Shown here piece after piece: positions 32,416-41,261 of a stretch of 62,100 nt of DNA. Position 1 is the first letter of the stretch. Every line of letters starts with the position of its first letter. The position numbers and the translations under genes were made by a program. A model generated the notes under the pieces. It was not told where the DNA came from. It was given only the letters and a program-made list of their open reading frames with translations, and did no database searches. The stretch lies in assembly GCA_905210855.1 (NCBI GenBank), contig CAJLYL010000002.1, forward strand, positions 1 through 62,100, given 5' to 3'. This DNA comes from an uncultured Clostridia bacterium. Lineage in GTDB: Bacteria > Bacillota > Clostridia > UMGS1810.

Positions 32416-34002
32416 GTGAAAATACCGCTTTTGTTCAAAAAAAGTGAAAAGAAATTTAATTTTGATATAAGCGCCGCAGCCGGAAGTGAAGAGCCGGAGC
32501 TGACGCTCACCGAGGTGAGTACAAGTCTTGAGGAAAACCGCGAATATATAAAGAAACTGTTCTGCACCGAGAAAAACGGCGACATCATACTGCGCGACAC
32601 GACATTTTATGCCGGGAACAAGCTTGTGAGGGCGTTTATGGTGTCGGTGGACGGGCTTTCGGACAGCGAGATGATAAATGAGGGCATAGTAAAACCCCTC
32701 GTGCGCCTGCATGAGCAGCACATTGACGGCGAACCCGACATTGACTATATTCTCAATCACCTTGTTCCGCACTGCCAGGCAAAAAAATCGACTGATATAC
32801 ACGACATGGCGTGCAAGGTGAACATAGGCAACGCAGTCATGTTTTTTGACGGCTTCGACAGCGGCATAATTTTTGATGTAAAGTCATGGGAGCACCGCGG
32901 AGTGGACGCCCCGAGTTCGGAGCAGGTCATCCAGGGGCCGCACGAGGGCTTTAATGAGGTGCTGCGCTGCAACACCGCGCTCATAAGAAAAACTCTCAAC
33001 AATCCGCACCTTATAATGGAGAATGTGTTCCTCGGGGGCACAAGCAAGACCCCGGGCGCCATAGCATATCTCGGCAATGTGGCAAACGACAGCCTTGTGG
33101 CAGAGGTGAAACGCAGGGTGAGCGAGATAGACGCGGAGTATATTCTGTCCGTGCTCGATGTGGAGCAATACATCGAGGAGGCGTCCTTTCTGCCGATTCC
33201 GCAGATAATAACCACAGAGCGGCCGGACAGAGTTTGCCGATGTCTTGTTGAGGGCAGAGTGGCAGTCGTGCTTAACGGTAGCTCTCATGTGCTCGTTATG
33301 CCGGCTACAATCTTTGATCTTGCGTCGTCGGTAGAGGATGATTATCTCCGCTATCCTTATTCGCTGCTGATTCGCATTGTGCGCATGATGGCGGTCATCA
33401 TCTCGCTGCTGACTCCTGCGGTGTATGTCGCGGTGACGGAGTATCATCAGGAGCTGATATTAAACGGGCTTTTCCTGTCGATACAGGCGTCAAGGCTGTC
33501 GGTGCCGTTTTCCATAATCACGGAATTGCTGATTATGGAGCTGTCGTTTGAGCTGATACGTGAGGCAGGGGTCAGAGTGCCCGGGCACATCGGCTCCACT
33601 CTCGGCATAGTGGGCGGACTCATCCTCGGCACGGCGGCGGTCGATGCGCACATCGGCAGCCCGATTATGATAATCGTGGTGGCGATAACGGGTATAGCTT
33701 CATTTGCCATACCGTCTTATTCTCTGTCGTTTTCATTCCGCTTCACTCGGTTTATATACATCTTCGGTGCGGCGATAGGCGGATTCCCGGGGCTGTTCGC
33801 TCTGTTTTTCGCCATAACGGTGATGTATAACGGCACAAAATCATTCGGAGTGCCGTTTGCCGCGCCGCTTGCGCCGCATATCAGCTACAAGGGCAACTCC
33901 TCCATAATCCGCAAACCGCTGTGGAAGCAGGATGAACGCCCAAGCTACCTGAAGCCGAAGGACGACAGCGACAAGGCTCATATAAGCAGAAAGTGGAGGT
34001 GA
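32416..34002 (+). CDS. Spore germination protein, GerA family (A subunit)
   Basis: 528-aa A subunit of a nutrient germinant receptor in the spore inner membrane. A large soluble N-terminal domain (about 1-290) contains DGLSDSEMINEGIVKPL and VQGPHEGFNE-like QGPHEGFNEVLRCNTALIR, the family signature. Membrane helices begin near residue 320, including LTPAVYVAV and the PFSIITELLIMELSFELIREAG segment, and the C-terminal cytosolic tail is basic. GTG 32416 follows GGGGTGA. It is the first of three or four overlapping ger genes. The germinant cannot be predicted. Confidence 0.94.
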   Translation: MKIPLLFKKSEKKFNFDISAAAGSEEPELTLTEVSTSLEENREYIKKLFCTEKNGDIILRDTTFYAGNKLVRAFMVSVDGLSDSEMINEGIVKPLVRLHEQHIDGEPDIDYILNHLVPHCQAKKSTDIHDMACKVNIGNAVMFFDGFDSGIIFDVKSWEHRGVDAPSSEQVIQGPHEGFNEVLRCNTALIRKTLNNPHLIMENVFLGGTSKTPGAIAYLGNVANDSLVAEVKRRVSEIDAEYILSVLDVEQYIEEASFLPIPQIITTERPDRVCRCLVEGRVAVVLNGSSHVLVMPATIFDLASSVEDDYLRYPYSLLIRIVRMMAVIISLLTPAVYVAVTEYHQELILNGLFLSIQASRLSVPFSIITELLIMELSFELIREAGVRVPGHIGSTLGIVGGLILGTAAVDAHIGSPIMIIVVAITGIASFAIPSYSLSFSFRFTRFIYIFGAAIGGFPGLFALFFAITVMYNGTKSFGVPFAAPLAPHISYKGNSSIIRKPLWKQDERPSYLKPKDDSDKAHISRKWR

Positions 34003-34006
34003 GGGC

Positions 34007-35038
34007 ATGACGGATATCAAGGGTTACAGATGGTCTGTAATAATAATGACGGTATACAACGCCGTGTTTTTCGGAGTGCGCATAATATCGTCAAGCGGCG
34101 GCTCGGGAGGATACATTCTCTCTGCGCTGTGTACTCTGGCGGCGCTTGTTGTCTATCCGCTGCTGCTTGCGCTTGTGCCGGAGGGAAAGCGCTTGCGCAG
34201 TATGCCGCTTAGCGCAGTGCTCGGCGCTGTGCTTGCCCTGAACGCGCTTGCGGCAGCGTCTGCTGCGAGTGCATATACCGCACGGCTTATCGGCGATGTT
34301 TTCATGAAAAAGTCACCGTTTCCGTATATTCTTGCGCTCACGGCTCTGCCGGCGTTTGTGGGGACATATTTCGGATTCAGGGCGTCGTCGAGGTATGCGT
34401 ATATAGGAGGCCACATAATTTTTTTCTCTGCGGCGGTCATTTTGCTGTTAAGCTTTGGGGAATACAAGACTGATAATTTGTACCCGATTTTCGGCAGCAT
34501 ATCCGCAAAGGATTTGATTATTTTTCCGGCGGTGTTTTCGCCGACGGTTTATCTGCCGGCGATATCTGCCATGGGCGGCAAGGGGAGCGTATCGGGCGAG
34601 TGCGCAAGGATTGTCGCCGTCTGCGGCGCGGCAATGACAGCAATCTGCCTTGTGTACAATCTGACGGTTCCGCGCGAGGCTCTCACGCTTTTTGAAAATC
34701 CGCTGCTTGTGACAGCCTCCGTTATAAATTTTGACTTCATCTTTGAGCGTTGCGAGGCTCTGGTGCTGATAATATGGCTGTTTTTGTCCTATCTTAACAT
34801 ATGCGCGCTGTCAAACATGACGGCGGATATTTTGACAGAGAGTTTTTCGCTTTCGTACCGAAACGCTGCCGTTTGGGTTATGTTTGCTGTTGCTTTTGCC
34901 GCTGCGCTGATTGCCGACAGGCTCGGAAGGGTGGACGATTTTTTTGCGGCAAGCACTGTTTTCTCAGGCGCGGTGTCGATAGCTCTGCCGATTTGCGCTG
35001 CTGTTTTTTCGGGGAGGAGAGAGTATGAAAAAAATTAA
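34007..35038 (+). CDS. Spore germination permease, GerB family (B subunit)
   Basis: 343-aa membrane protein with about ten helices, related to the amino-acid permease superfamily; GerB subunits are thought to bind the germinant. It begins DIKGYRWSVIIMTVYNAVFFGV and has typical ger features such as PLLLALVPEGKRL and a helical C terminus. It is somewhat shorter than most GerB proteins (~365). It starts 4 nt after gerA (TGGAGGTGAG site) and overlaps gerC by 14 nt, indicating translational coupling. Confidence 0.88.
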   Translation: MTDIKGYRWSVIIMTVYNAVFFGVRIISSSGGSGGYILSALCTLAALVVYPLLLALVPEGKRLRSMPLSAVLGAVLALNALAAASAASAYTARLIGDVFMKKSPFPYILALTALPAFVGTYFGFRASSRYAYIGGHIIFFSAAVILLLSFGEYKTDNLYPIFGSISAKDLIIFPAVFSPTVYLPAISAMGGKGSVSGECARIVAVCGAAMTAICLVYNLTVPREALTLFENPLLVTASVINFDFIFERCEALVLIIWLFLSYLNICALSNMTADILTESFSLSYRNAAVWVMFAVAFAAALIADRLGRVDDFFAASTVFSGAVSIALPICAAVFSGRREYEKN

Positions 35039-36044
35039 ATTTCTGCTTTGTGCGGCGGTTTGCACATTGCTTTGCGGCTGTGCCGACATGACGGATATAG
35101 AAAAGATTAAGAGCGTGGCGGCAATAGCGGTGTCAGATTCGGCGGTGACATTTTGCACCGCTTCCGTGTCCGCACAGGAAAAGACCTATGACTACGAGGT
35201 GTACAGATTTGAGACAGACAACATATATGACGGCATGAATATGCTGTCCGAGTGCACCGGAAAACAGGCAAGTCTGGCGCATCTGACCGCGGTTCTCTTT
35301 GAGGACGGCACCTCGCAGAATACCATAAAAAAATGCGCCGGCTCGGTGGTGGGCGGCGGAGAATCGCACCCTAAGGCTATGGCTGCCTTTATAAGCTGCG
35401 GTGCGCAGGAGTTTTTTGACGGAATAACAGTGCCGTCAGATTCAAGTATGTATCGTCTGCTGACCGATATTCCCGATGACAAATTTGCAGCTGTTACGCG
35501 GTGTGAGATGATAGAGCTGTATTATGCGCTCAATCTTGACGACTGCGCGCTTTTGCCGATGTTTACCGTGAGCGGCGAGGGGAGCATTGTACAGCAGGGC
35601 GCGGTGTGCGTGGGCACGGACGCCGCTGTTGTTACGGACAGCGCGGTTGCCGATGCGATAGGCTTGGCGAAGGACGGCTCAAAGCCGGTTTACTTCACGC
35701 TGAGCGGCGGCAGGGCGGCGGTCAGGACGGAGAACAGGAGAATCCGGTTTGACAAAAAGAACAACACGGCGCACATACGCCTCGATGTGGTATATAATTT
35801 CGGCAGGGGCACAAACATGAAATCGGCTGAAAACGAGTTGGAGCAGATATTGACAGAGAATCTAAAAACCGCACTGGAGCTGAAAAACAGCGGATTCGAT
35901 TTGCTGTCGCTCAGAAGAAAGGCGGCAAGGGAGTTTATGACGGAGGACGGCTACCGCAAATATGTCAGCGAAAACGGCGGAGGATATTTTTTGCGCAGCA
36001 TGAAATATGAAATTGAAGCAGAGGCATCGGAGGGGGATATATGA
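35025..36044 (+). CDS. Ger(x)C-family germination lipoprotein (C subunit)
   Basis: 339-aa lipoprotein. The signal peptide MKKIKFLLCAAVCTLLCGC ends in a lipobox with Cys19 as the lipidated residue. The mature part has the Ger(x)C layout: DIEKIKSVAAIAVS near the N terminus, ECTGKQASLAHLTAVLF, a middle LLPMFTVSGE segment, and a C-terminal helical part with ENELEQILTENLKTALELKNSGFDLL. The start overlaps the end of gerB, and a GGGGAGGAG site lies inside gerB. The stop overlaps a following 55-codon ORF as ATGA. Confidence 0.92.
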   Translation: MKKIKFLLCAAVCTLLCGCADMTDIEKIKSVAAIAVSDSAVTFCTASVSAQEKTYDYEVYRFETDNIYDGMNMLSECTGKQASLAHLTAVLFEDGTSQNTIKKCAGSVVGGGESHPKAMAAFISCGAQEFFDGITVPSDSSMYRLLTDIPDDKFAAVTRCEMIELYYALNLDDCALLPMFTVSGEGSIVQQGAVCVGTDAAVVTDSAVADAIGLAKDGSKPVYFTLSGGRAAVRTENRRIRFDKKNNTAHIRLDVVYNFGRGTNMKSAENELEQILTENLKTALELKNSGFDLLSLRRKAAREFMTEDGYRKYVSENGGGYFLRSMKYEIEAEASEGDI

Positions 36045-36208
36045 TATATAAAATACTGTTTGCAGCGGTGTGCGTGTGGATATTTGTGTACACGGTGTCA
36101 TACGCCGTGTGGGAGATGAAAAACAAAAATAAGCTCGGGGCAGTGTGCGTTTTTGCACTGTCTGCCGCCGAGCTTGCGCTGTCGGTGTATACCGTTGCCG
36201 TTTACTGA
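36041..36208 (+). CDS. Tiny two-helix membrane protein at the end of the ger operon, candidate germinant receptor D subunit
   Basis: 55-codon ORF whose ATG overlaps the gerC stop (ATGA), with GGAGGGGG upstream. The product has two hydrophobic segments, YKILFAAVCVWIFVYTVSYA and LGAVCVFALSAAELALSVYT, joined by a short basic KNKNK loop. Small two-helix D-subunit genes are known next to some ger operons and modulate germination, and this one fits by size, topology and place. It overlaps the opposing rluD stop and the minus-strand terminator of that operon, so accidental openness cannot be ruled out. Confidence 0.55.
   Translation: MIYKILFAAVCVWIFVYTVSYAVWEMKNKNKLGAVCVFALSAAELALSVYTVAVY
36119..36175 (-). 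terminator. Rho-independent terminator of the proS-lspA-rluD operon
   Basis: On the minus strand, AAGCTCGG (36168-36175) pairs with CCGAGCTT (36131-36138); inner segments GGCAG...AGTGC and GCACACTGCC pair with two small bulges. The sequence ATTTTTGTTTTTC follows. It lies inside the tiny ger ORF on the other strand. Confidence 0.75.
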
Positions 36209-37095
36209 ACACGGAGCTTGTCGAGAAGCTCAAAAAAATACTGCGGCGGCTCGGCGCAAAACTCCATGTACTCACCGCTTGTCGGGTGGGTGAAGCCTAT
36301 AAGCCGTGCGTGCAGCGCCTGCCCCTGAAGATGATACGGATTTTTTGCCGCGTACACGGGGTCGCCCAGTATGCTGTGACCTATGTACTGCATATGCACT
36401 CTTATCTGGTGAGTTCTGCCGGTTTCCAGCCTACACGACACATAGGTCGCGTTGTTCAGGTATTCTATTACTCTGAAATGAGTAACAGCGTTTTTTGAAT
36501 TTGAGGCTGTCACGGTCATTTTCAGCCGTGATGTGGGGTGTCTGCCAATGGGTGCGTCAATCGTGCCGCTCCTTGACTTGAGCAAGCCGTTTACTATGCA
36601 CACATATTCGCGTTTGGTTGTCTTATCCTTTAGCTGCTGCGCGAGCGAGAGGTGTGCCTCGTTGGTTTTTGCCACAAGCAGCAGACCGGATGTGTCCTTG
36701 TCTATCCGGTGTACTATGCCGGGGCGCAGCACACCGTTTATGCCGCTGAGCGAATCCTTGCAGTGATACATCAGCGCATTTACCAGTGTGCCCTCATAGT
36801 TGCCAGGCGCAGGGTGTACCACCATGCCCTGCGGCTTGTTCACCACAAGCAGGTCGCCGTCCTCGTACACTATGTCGAGCGGAATGTTTTCCGCCTTTAT
36901 GTTTGCCTCCTTCGGCTCGGGCACGGTGACGGAAATCTCGTCATTCAGCTTCAGCTTGTAATTGGTTTTTACGCATTTGCCGTTTACGGTTATGTCACCG
37001 TTTTCTATGAGTTTTTGAATCTGTGAGCGTGTGAGCCCGTCTGCGGTTACATATTTATCTATTCTTTCATTGGGTTTGTCGCAGATGATTATCAT
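36202..37095 (-). CDS. RluD-family 23S rRNA pseudouridine synthase
   Basis: 297-aa RluA/RluD-type pseudouridine synthase. An N-terminal S4 RNA-binding domain (RIDKYVTADGLTRSQIQKLI) is followed by the catalytic domain with the nucleophilic aspartate in GIVHRIDKDTSGLLLVAKT, and ETGRTHQIRVHM near residue 220. The start codon at 37093-37095 overlaps the lspA stop region and has AAAGGAG upstream. lspA followed by an rluD-like gene is the standard Firmicutes order (as ylyB in Bacillus). Confidence 0.93.
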   Translation of the reverse strand: MIIICDKPNERIDKYVTADGLTRSQIQKLIENGDITVNGKCVKTNYKLKLNDEISVTVPEPKEANIKAENIPLDIVYEDGDLLVVNKPQGMVVHPAPGNYEGTLVNALMYHCKDSLSGINGVLRPGIVHRIDKDTSGLLLVAKTNEAHLSLAQQLKDKTTKREYVCIVNGLLKSRSGTIDAPIGRHPTSRLKMTVTASNSKNAVTHFRVIEYLNNATYVSCRLETGRTHQIRVHMQYIGHSILGDPVYAAKNPYHLQGQALHARLIGFTHPTSGEYMEFCAEPPQYFFELLDKLRVQ

Positions 37096-37559
37096 GAATT
37101 TTTCTCCTTTGAGTCGGAGCCGTCCTTGCGGAGTACATACAGACACATGAGCACGGCGCCGATTACCACGCAGCAGTCTGCAAAATTGAACACGGGGTAG
37201 TCGATAAACGTCACCTGAATCATGTCCACCACATATCCGCGAAAAATCCTGTCGATAAGGTTGCCTATGCCGCCGGATATCAGCAACACCGCCGCCGAGA
37301 CGAACAGCCTGCTGTTTTCGCCGCTTTTTATGCGATAGGCAATTATCACGGCAATTATGGCAACGGTCAGCAGAATGAACACCCAGCGCGAGTTTTGCAT
37401 CATGCCGAATGCCGCGCCGCGGTTTTCCACATATGTCAGGCTCAGCACGCCTTTTAACAGAACTTTGGTCGATACGGGATTGAGCATTACAATCGTCAGA
37501 TATTTGATGATTTGGTCTGCCGCAACCAGAAGGATGAGTATAATTGATGCTGTAATCAT
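37092..37559 (-). CDS. lspA: Lipoprotein signal peptidase II
   Basis: 155-aa inner-membrane aspartic protease that removes signal peptides from prolipoproteins after Lgt acts. Four membrane helices are visible. The catalytic aspartates sit in GGIGNLIDRIFRGYVVD and FNFADCCVV, both conserved, with VENRGAAFGMMQ as a further family mark. It overlaps proS by 4 nt and rluD by 4 nt. The matching Lgt is encoded in the same window at 42577. Confidence 0.95.
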   Translation of the reverse strand: MITASIILILLVAADQIIKYLTIVMLNPVSTKVLLKGVLSLTYVENRGAAFGMMQNSRWVFILLTVAIIAVIIAYRIKSGENSRLFVSAAVLLISGGIGNLIDRIFRGYVVDMIQVTFIDYPVFNFADCCVVIGAVLMCLYVLRKDGSDSKEKNS

Positions 37560-39256
37560 TTCGCTTTCTTAACTTCCTCTATTACATTGGCGATTGCCTC
37601 GTCAACGCTGATTTCCGTCATCTCGCCGCTCTTTCTTATCTTGTATTCCACAATGCCGTCGGCAGCCTTTTTGCCGACATTTATTCTCAGTGGTATGCCG
37701 ATAAGGTCTGCGTCTTTGAATTTGACTCCGGCGCGCTCGTTTCTGTCGTCAAGCATGGTGTCGATGCCTGCCGCGCGCAGCTCGTCATAAATCTTCTCCG
37801 CAAGCTCAACCTGTGTTTCGTCCTTGGCGTTTACGGGGATGACAATTGCCTGATACGGCGCAACGCTCATGGGCCACACTATGCCGGATTCGTCGCAGTT
37901 CTGCTCAATGATAGCCGCCATACATCTGGTGACGCCTATGCCGTAGCTGCCCATTACAAGGGTAACCTCCTTGCCGTTTTCGTCAAGAATTTTGCAGTTC
38001 ATCGCGTCGGTGTATTTTGTGCCGAGCTTGAATATGTGTCCCACCTCTATGCCTTGGCAGGTGTCGATAACTCCGCCGCATCTCGGGCACTTGTCGCCCT
38101 CGACTATGTTGCGGAAATCACCCACAAAATCGGGGTTGAAATCTCTGCCTATGTTTACATTTTCATAGTGCATATCCGTCTCGTTTGCGCCCACAATGAA
38201 GTTCTTCATGTTGGCTACCTCTTTGTCGGCAATCACCTTGATGCCGAGTCCGATAGGTCCGGCAAAGCCGACCCTTGCGTTTGTTATGCGCACCACATCT
38301 GCGGCTTCGGCAAGCTCTAAGTCTATGCAACCGAGGTGATTTGCAAGCTTTGTCTCGTTAATCTCCCTGTCGCCGCGCACCATAACCGCCACAAAACCGT
38401 CGTCCGCCTTGTAGAGTATGGTTTTTGCAAATTTCTTGGGCGATGAGTTGAGAAATTCCGTCAGTTCTTCAATGGTCTTTGAGTTGGGTGTGTGTATCTT
38501 CTTAAGCTCTTTCTCCGACTCATCGGACATGGGCTCGGACGGAACGCACTCTGCTTTTTCTATATTTGCGCAGTAGCCGCAGCCGCAATGCGCGATGGTG
38601 TCCTCGCCAACCTCGGATTTAACCATGAATTCCTGCGACCCCGAGCCGCCCATAGCTCCCGAATCCGCATCGACAACCAGGTAATCAAGCTCCATTTTGT
38701 CAAAAATCTCTCTGTATGCGTCGTACATATTTTTGTACGACACGTCGAGCCCTGCCTCATCACGGTCGAAGCTGTAAGCGTCTTTCATTATAAATTCTCT
38801 GCTGCGGATAACTCCGAATCTGGGGCGGCGCTCGTCTCTGTACTTGGTTTGAATCTGATACAGAGTGAGCGGCAGCTGCTTGTAGGATTTAACGAATGCC
38901 TTAACGGTGTCGGTGAAAATCTCCTCATGGGTCGGGCCGAGGCAAAAGTCTCTGTCGTTTCTGTCCTTAAGCTTGAACATCTCGGGGCCGAAAACGCTCC
39001 ACCTGCCCGACGGCTCGTAAAACTCCTTCGGCAGCAGGGCAGACATGATAAGCTCCTGCGCGTCATGCCTGTCCATGCCGTCGCGGACGATTTTTTCTAT
39101 GTTCTTAAGCGCCTTGAATCCGAGCGGAAGATAGGAATATACTCCCGAAGCCAGCTTTCTCATCAGACCTGCTCTGAGCATAAGCTGATGACTGAGTATT
39201 TCCGCCTCCGCAGGAACCTCTCTGAGGGTCGGAAGCAAGTATTTTGATAATCTCAT
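37556..39256 (-). CDS. proS: Prolyl-tRNA synthetase (bacterial type with editing domain)
   Basis: 566-aa class II synthetase charging tRNA-Pro. RPRFGVIRSREFIMKDAYSF is class II motif 2; motif 1 (GVYSYLPLGFKALKNIEKI) lies near residue 45 and motif 3 (GSYGIGVTRCMAAIIEQ) near 445. The inserted YbaK-like editing domain (about 225-400; KFAKTILYKADDGFVAVMVRG, HLGCIDLELAE) is present and clears mischarged alanine. The start codon at 39254-39256 follows AGAGGT. The leader is only about 50 nt, so no T-box is present. Confidence 0.96.
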   Translation of the reverse strand: MRLSKYLLPTLREVPAEAEILSHQLMLRAGLMRKLASGVYSYLPLGFKALKNIEKIVRDGMDRHDAQELIMSALLPKEFYEPSGRWSVFGPEMFKLKDRNDRDFCLGPTHEEIFTDTVKAFVKSYKQLPLTLYQIQTKYRDERRPRFGVIRSREFIMKDAYSFDRDEAGLDVSYKNMYDAYREIFDKMELDYLVVDADSGAMGGSGSQEFMVKSEVGEDTIAHCGCGYCANIEKAECVPSEPMSDESEKELKKIHTPNSKTIEELTEFLNSSPKKFAKTILYKADDGFVAVMVRGDREINETKLANHLGCIDLELAEAADVVRITNARVGFAGPIGLGIKVIADKEVANMKNFIVGANETDMHYENVNIGRDFNPDFVGDFRNIVEGDKCPRCGGVIDTCQGIEVGHIFKLGTKYTDAMNCKILDENGKEVTLVMGSYGIGVTRCMAAIIEQNCDESGIVWPMSVAPYQAIVIPVNAKDETQVELAEKIYDELRAAGIDTMLDDRNERAGVKFKDADLIGIPLRINVGKKAADGIVEYKIRKSGEMTEISVDEAIANVIEEVKKAK

Positions 39257-39315
39257 TGATATGTACCTCTCTAACGTAAATATTCGGTTCGATGACCGAT
39301 AAACAATCACATATT

Positions 39316-39344
39316 ATTATAAAACAAAAATGAAATTATTTCAA
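39316..39344 (-). promoter_or_regulatory. Sigma-A promoter for proS-lspA-rluD
   Basis: On the minus strand, TTGAAA (39339-39344), 17-bp spacer, TATAAT (39316-39321), about 60 bp upstream of proS. Confidence 0.8.
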
Positions 39345-39359
39345 TCCTTTTTTGCAAAA

Positions 39360-39392
39360 AATATAAAAAAAGAGACGCGCAATCGGCGTCTC
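39360..39392 (-). terminator. Rho-independent terminator of spoVG
   Basis: On the minus strand, GAGACGC (39386-39392) pairs with GCGTCTC (39372-39378) across a 7-nt loop, followed by a run of T residues. Confidence 0.88.
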
Positions 39393-39404
39393 AGTTTCGG
39401 TTTT

Positions 39405-39674
39405 TTATTCGTCCTCTTCTACGGGGGCTTCGTTATACGCGTCTATAACCCTTGACTCTATGTACTGCCTTGTTTCAAAGTTAATCGGGTGGGCAACATC
39501 CTTGAATGTGCCGTCCTTAAGGCGTTTGTTCGGCATAGCCACGAAAATTTTGTCGTTGTTTTCAATAACCTTTACATCATGGATTGCAAAGCAATCGTCA
39601 AAGGTGATTGAAGCAATGGCTTTCATTTTGCTGTCGGTAGCAAATTTCTTGATTTTGATATTAGTGATTTCCAT
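39405..39674 (-). CDS. spoVG: SpoVG, RNA/DNA-binding regulator
   Basis: 89-aa septation/sporulation regulator that binds RNA and DNA in several Firmicutes. It begins MEITNIKIKKFATDSKMKAI and contains SITFDDCFAIHDVKVIEN, MPNKRLKDGTFKDVAHPIN and TRQYIESRVIDAYNE, which match SpoVG along the whole length. GGAGAAATCAC precedes the start codon. It is transcribed alone from a perfect consensus promoter, so it should be abundant. Confidence 0.97.
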   Translation of the reverse strand: MEITNIKIKKFATDSKMKAIASITFDDCFAIHDVKVIENNDKIFVAMPNKRLKDGTFKDVAHPINFETRQYIESRVIDAYNEAPVEEDE

Positions 39675-39718
39675 AGTGATTTCTCCTTCTGCATAAGCAA
39701 GGTAATGTCTGTAAGTAC

Positions 39719-39747
39719 ATTATATTGGGTTTGTGCAAATATGTCAA
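39719..39747 (-). promoter_or_regulatory. Full-consensus sigma-A promoter for spoVG
   Basis: On the minus strand, TTGACA (39742-39747), 17-bp spacer, TATAAT (39719-39724), 45 bp upstream of spoVG. The remainder of the 39748-39986 gap is AT-rich; for the plus strand it offers TTGAAC (39884-39889), 16 bp, TAAAAT (39906-39911) as a likely promoter for the following M16 gene. Confidence 0.9.
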
Positions 39748-39986
39748 TAGGCTATTTTGCACTACGGGGCAAATTCGTGTAGAATAGACAACAAAAAGTA
39801 ATTTTTTTTGTGGGAAATGTCGTCCGTGAAATATGAATAAAAACAGGAGCGCATATTTGAGGAAATTTTGTTGCTAAAATGTTTGAACTCCGAGAAAAAA
39901 TGTGATAAAATATATTCATATATGATACAATAATGTTGGCAATGCGTCATTCAATGCAGCTTGCCGAAACGGAGGGGATTTATTTA

Positions 39987-41261
39987 ATGCAAGGTGTAAA
40001 GAAATTTAACATAGCGGAATATATCAATCTGTACTATATACACGACGAAAAATACAAAACCGTGTCAATGGCGATGTATCTTCACCGCAGACTTAACCGC
40101 GGCGAGGTGACCAAAAACGCGCTTCTGGCAAAGCTGCTTGCGCGCGGCACGGCAAAATACAACAGCATAAAGGCGATAAACACTCATCTTGAGGAGCTGT
40201 ACGGCACCCTGTACGGCTTGGATGTGATAAAAAAAGCAAATGTGCAGAGTCTTTGCTGCACCGTGAGCAACATATCCGGCAGATTCACCAAGGAGGATGT
40301 CACATACAGGGCGGCAGAGCTTATGACGGAGTTTTTGTTTGAGCCGTATGTGACGGACGGAGCCTTTTGCGAGGCATATGTGGAGACGGAAAAGCAAAAT
40401 CTGCGCGACGACATATCCGCAATTGTCAATGACAAGCGCTCGTATGCGAATCTGCGCCTTATTGAGGAGATGTGCCGCGGAGAGGAAAACGCGGTGCTTG
40501 AGTGCGGATATATCGAGGACATTGACTCCATAGACTGCAAAAACTTATATGAGCACTACATGAGTATTATTTTTTCAAGCCCGATAGATATATTTGTTGT
40601 GGGCGATGTGGATATAAACAAGCTGGTGTCCGCGTTTGCGGAGCATTTTGCAAAATTTGATTTTGACATAAAGCCGTTTGAGATACGCGGCTCGCAAAAG
40701 GCTGTGTCCGAGGTGAAATACGTTGACGAGCACATGAACATAAACCAGGGCAAGCTGTCCATGGGATTCCGCACCGGAGTGCCGGACGGAGATGAAAAAT
40801 ACTATGCTCTTCTTGTCGGCAACAGCATTTTCGGCGCAGGAGCACACTCCAAGCTGTTTAACAATGTGCGCGAAAAAATGAGCCTTTGCTACTATGCGTC
40901 GTCAAGGCTGGATAAGTTCAATTCGCTCATGGTGGTGAGCAGCGGCATAGAGTTTGTTAATTTTGCCAAGGCAAGAGACGAGATACTTGTACAGCTGGAT
41001 GCGGTTAAAAACGGTGATTTTTCCGAGGATGAGCTTGATATTGCAAAGGAATTTATCATAAACAGCTACACGTCGTATCTTGACAGCCCGTATCTGATGC
41101 GCAGATTCTACCTTGCGATGAGCTTTTCAAAAAACAAGGACACCATCGATGAGGCGGTGCAAAGGGTTGCCGCCGTCACAAAGGAGCAGGTTAAGGCGGC
41201 GTTTGCAGATGTGACGCTCGATACGGTATATTTCCTTACAGGCGGGGAGGCAGACAGATGA
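39987..41261 (+). CDS. M16-family protein lacking the zinc motif (YfmF-type, EF-P modification associated)
   Basis: 424-aa M16 peptidase-like protein without an HXXEH zinc site, so it is a non-catalytic half. It resembles YmfF/YfmF, which pairs with an active partner and is linked in Bacillus to the aminopentanol modification of elongation factor P. Conserved stretches include ALLAKLLARGTAKY, INTHLEELYGTLY and the C-terminal half with LVGNSIFGAGAHSKLFNNVR. ATG 39987 follows GGAGGGG by 9 nt; an earlier ATG lacks a ribosome site. It overlaps the partner gene by 4 nt. Confidence 0.85.
   Translation: MQGVKKFNIAEYINLYYIHDEKYKTVSMAMYLHRRLNRGEVTKNALLAKLLARGTAKYNSIKAINTHLEELYGTLYGLDVIKKANVQSLCCTVSNISGRFTKEDVTYRAAELMTEFLFEPYVTDGAFCEAYVETEKQNLRDDISAIVNDKRSYANLRLIEEMCRGEENAVLECGYIEDIDSIDCKNLYEHYMSIIFSSPIDIFVVGDVDINKLVSAFAEHFAKFDFDIKPFEIRGSQKAVSEVKYVDEHMNINQGKLSMGFRTGVPDGDEKYYALLVGNSIFGAGAHSKLFNNVREKMSLCYYASSRLDKFNSLMVVSSGIEFVNFAKARDEILVQLDAVKNGDFSEDELDIAKEFIINSYTSYLDSPYLMRRFYLAMSFSKNKDTIDEAVQRVAAVTKEQVKAAFADVTLDTVYFLTGGEADR

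Noticed and set aside
39257..39315. T-box leader before proS (and before leuS)
   Set aside because: The proS leader is about 50-60 nt and leuS has a 14-nt gap; both are far too short and lack the T-box sequence.
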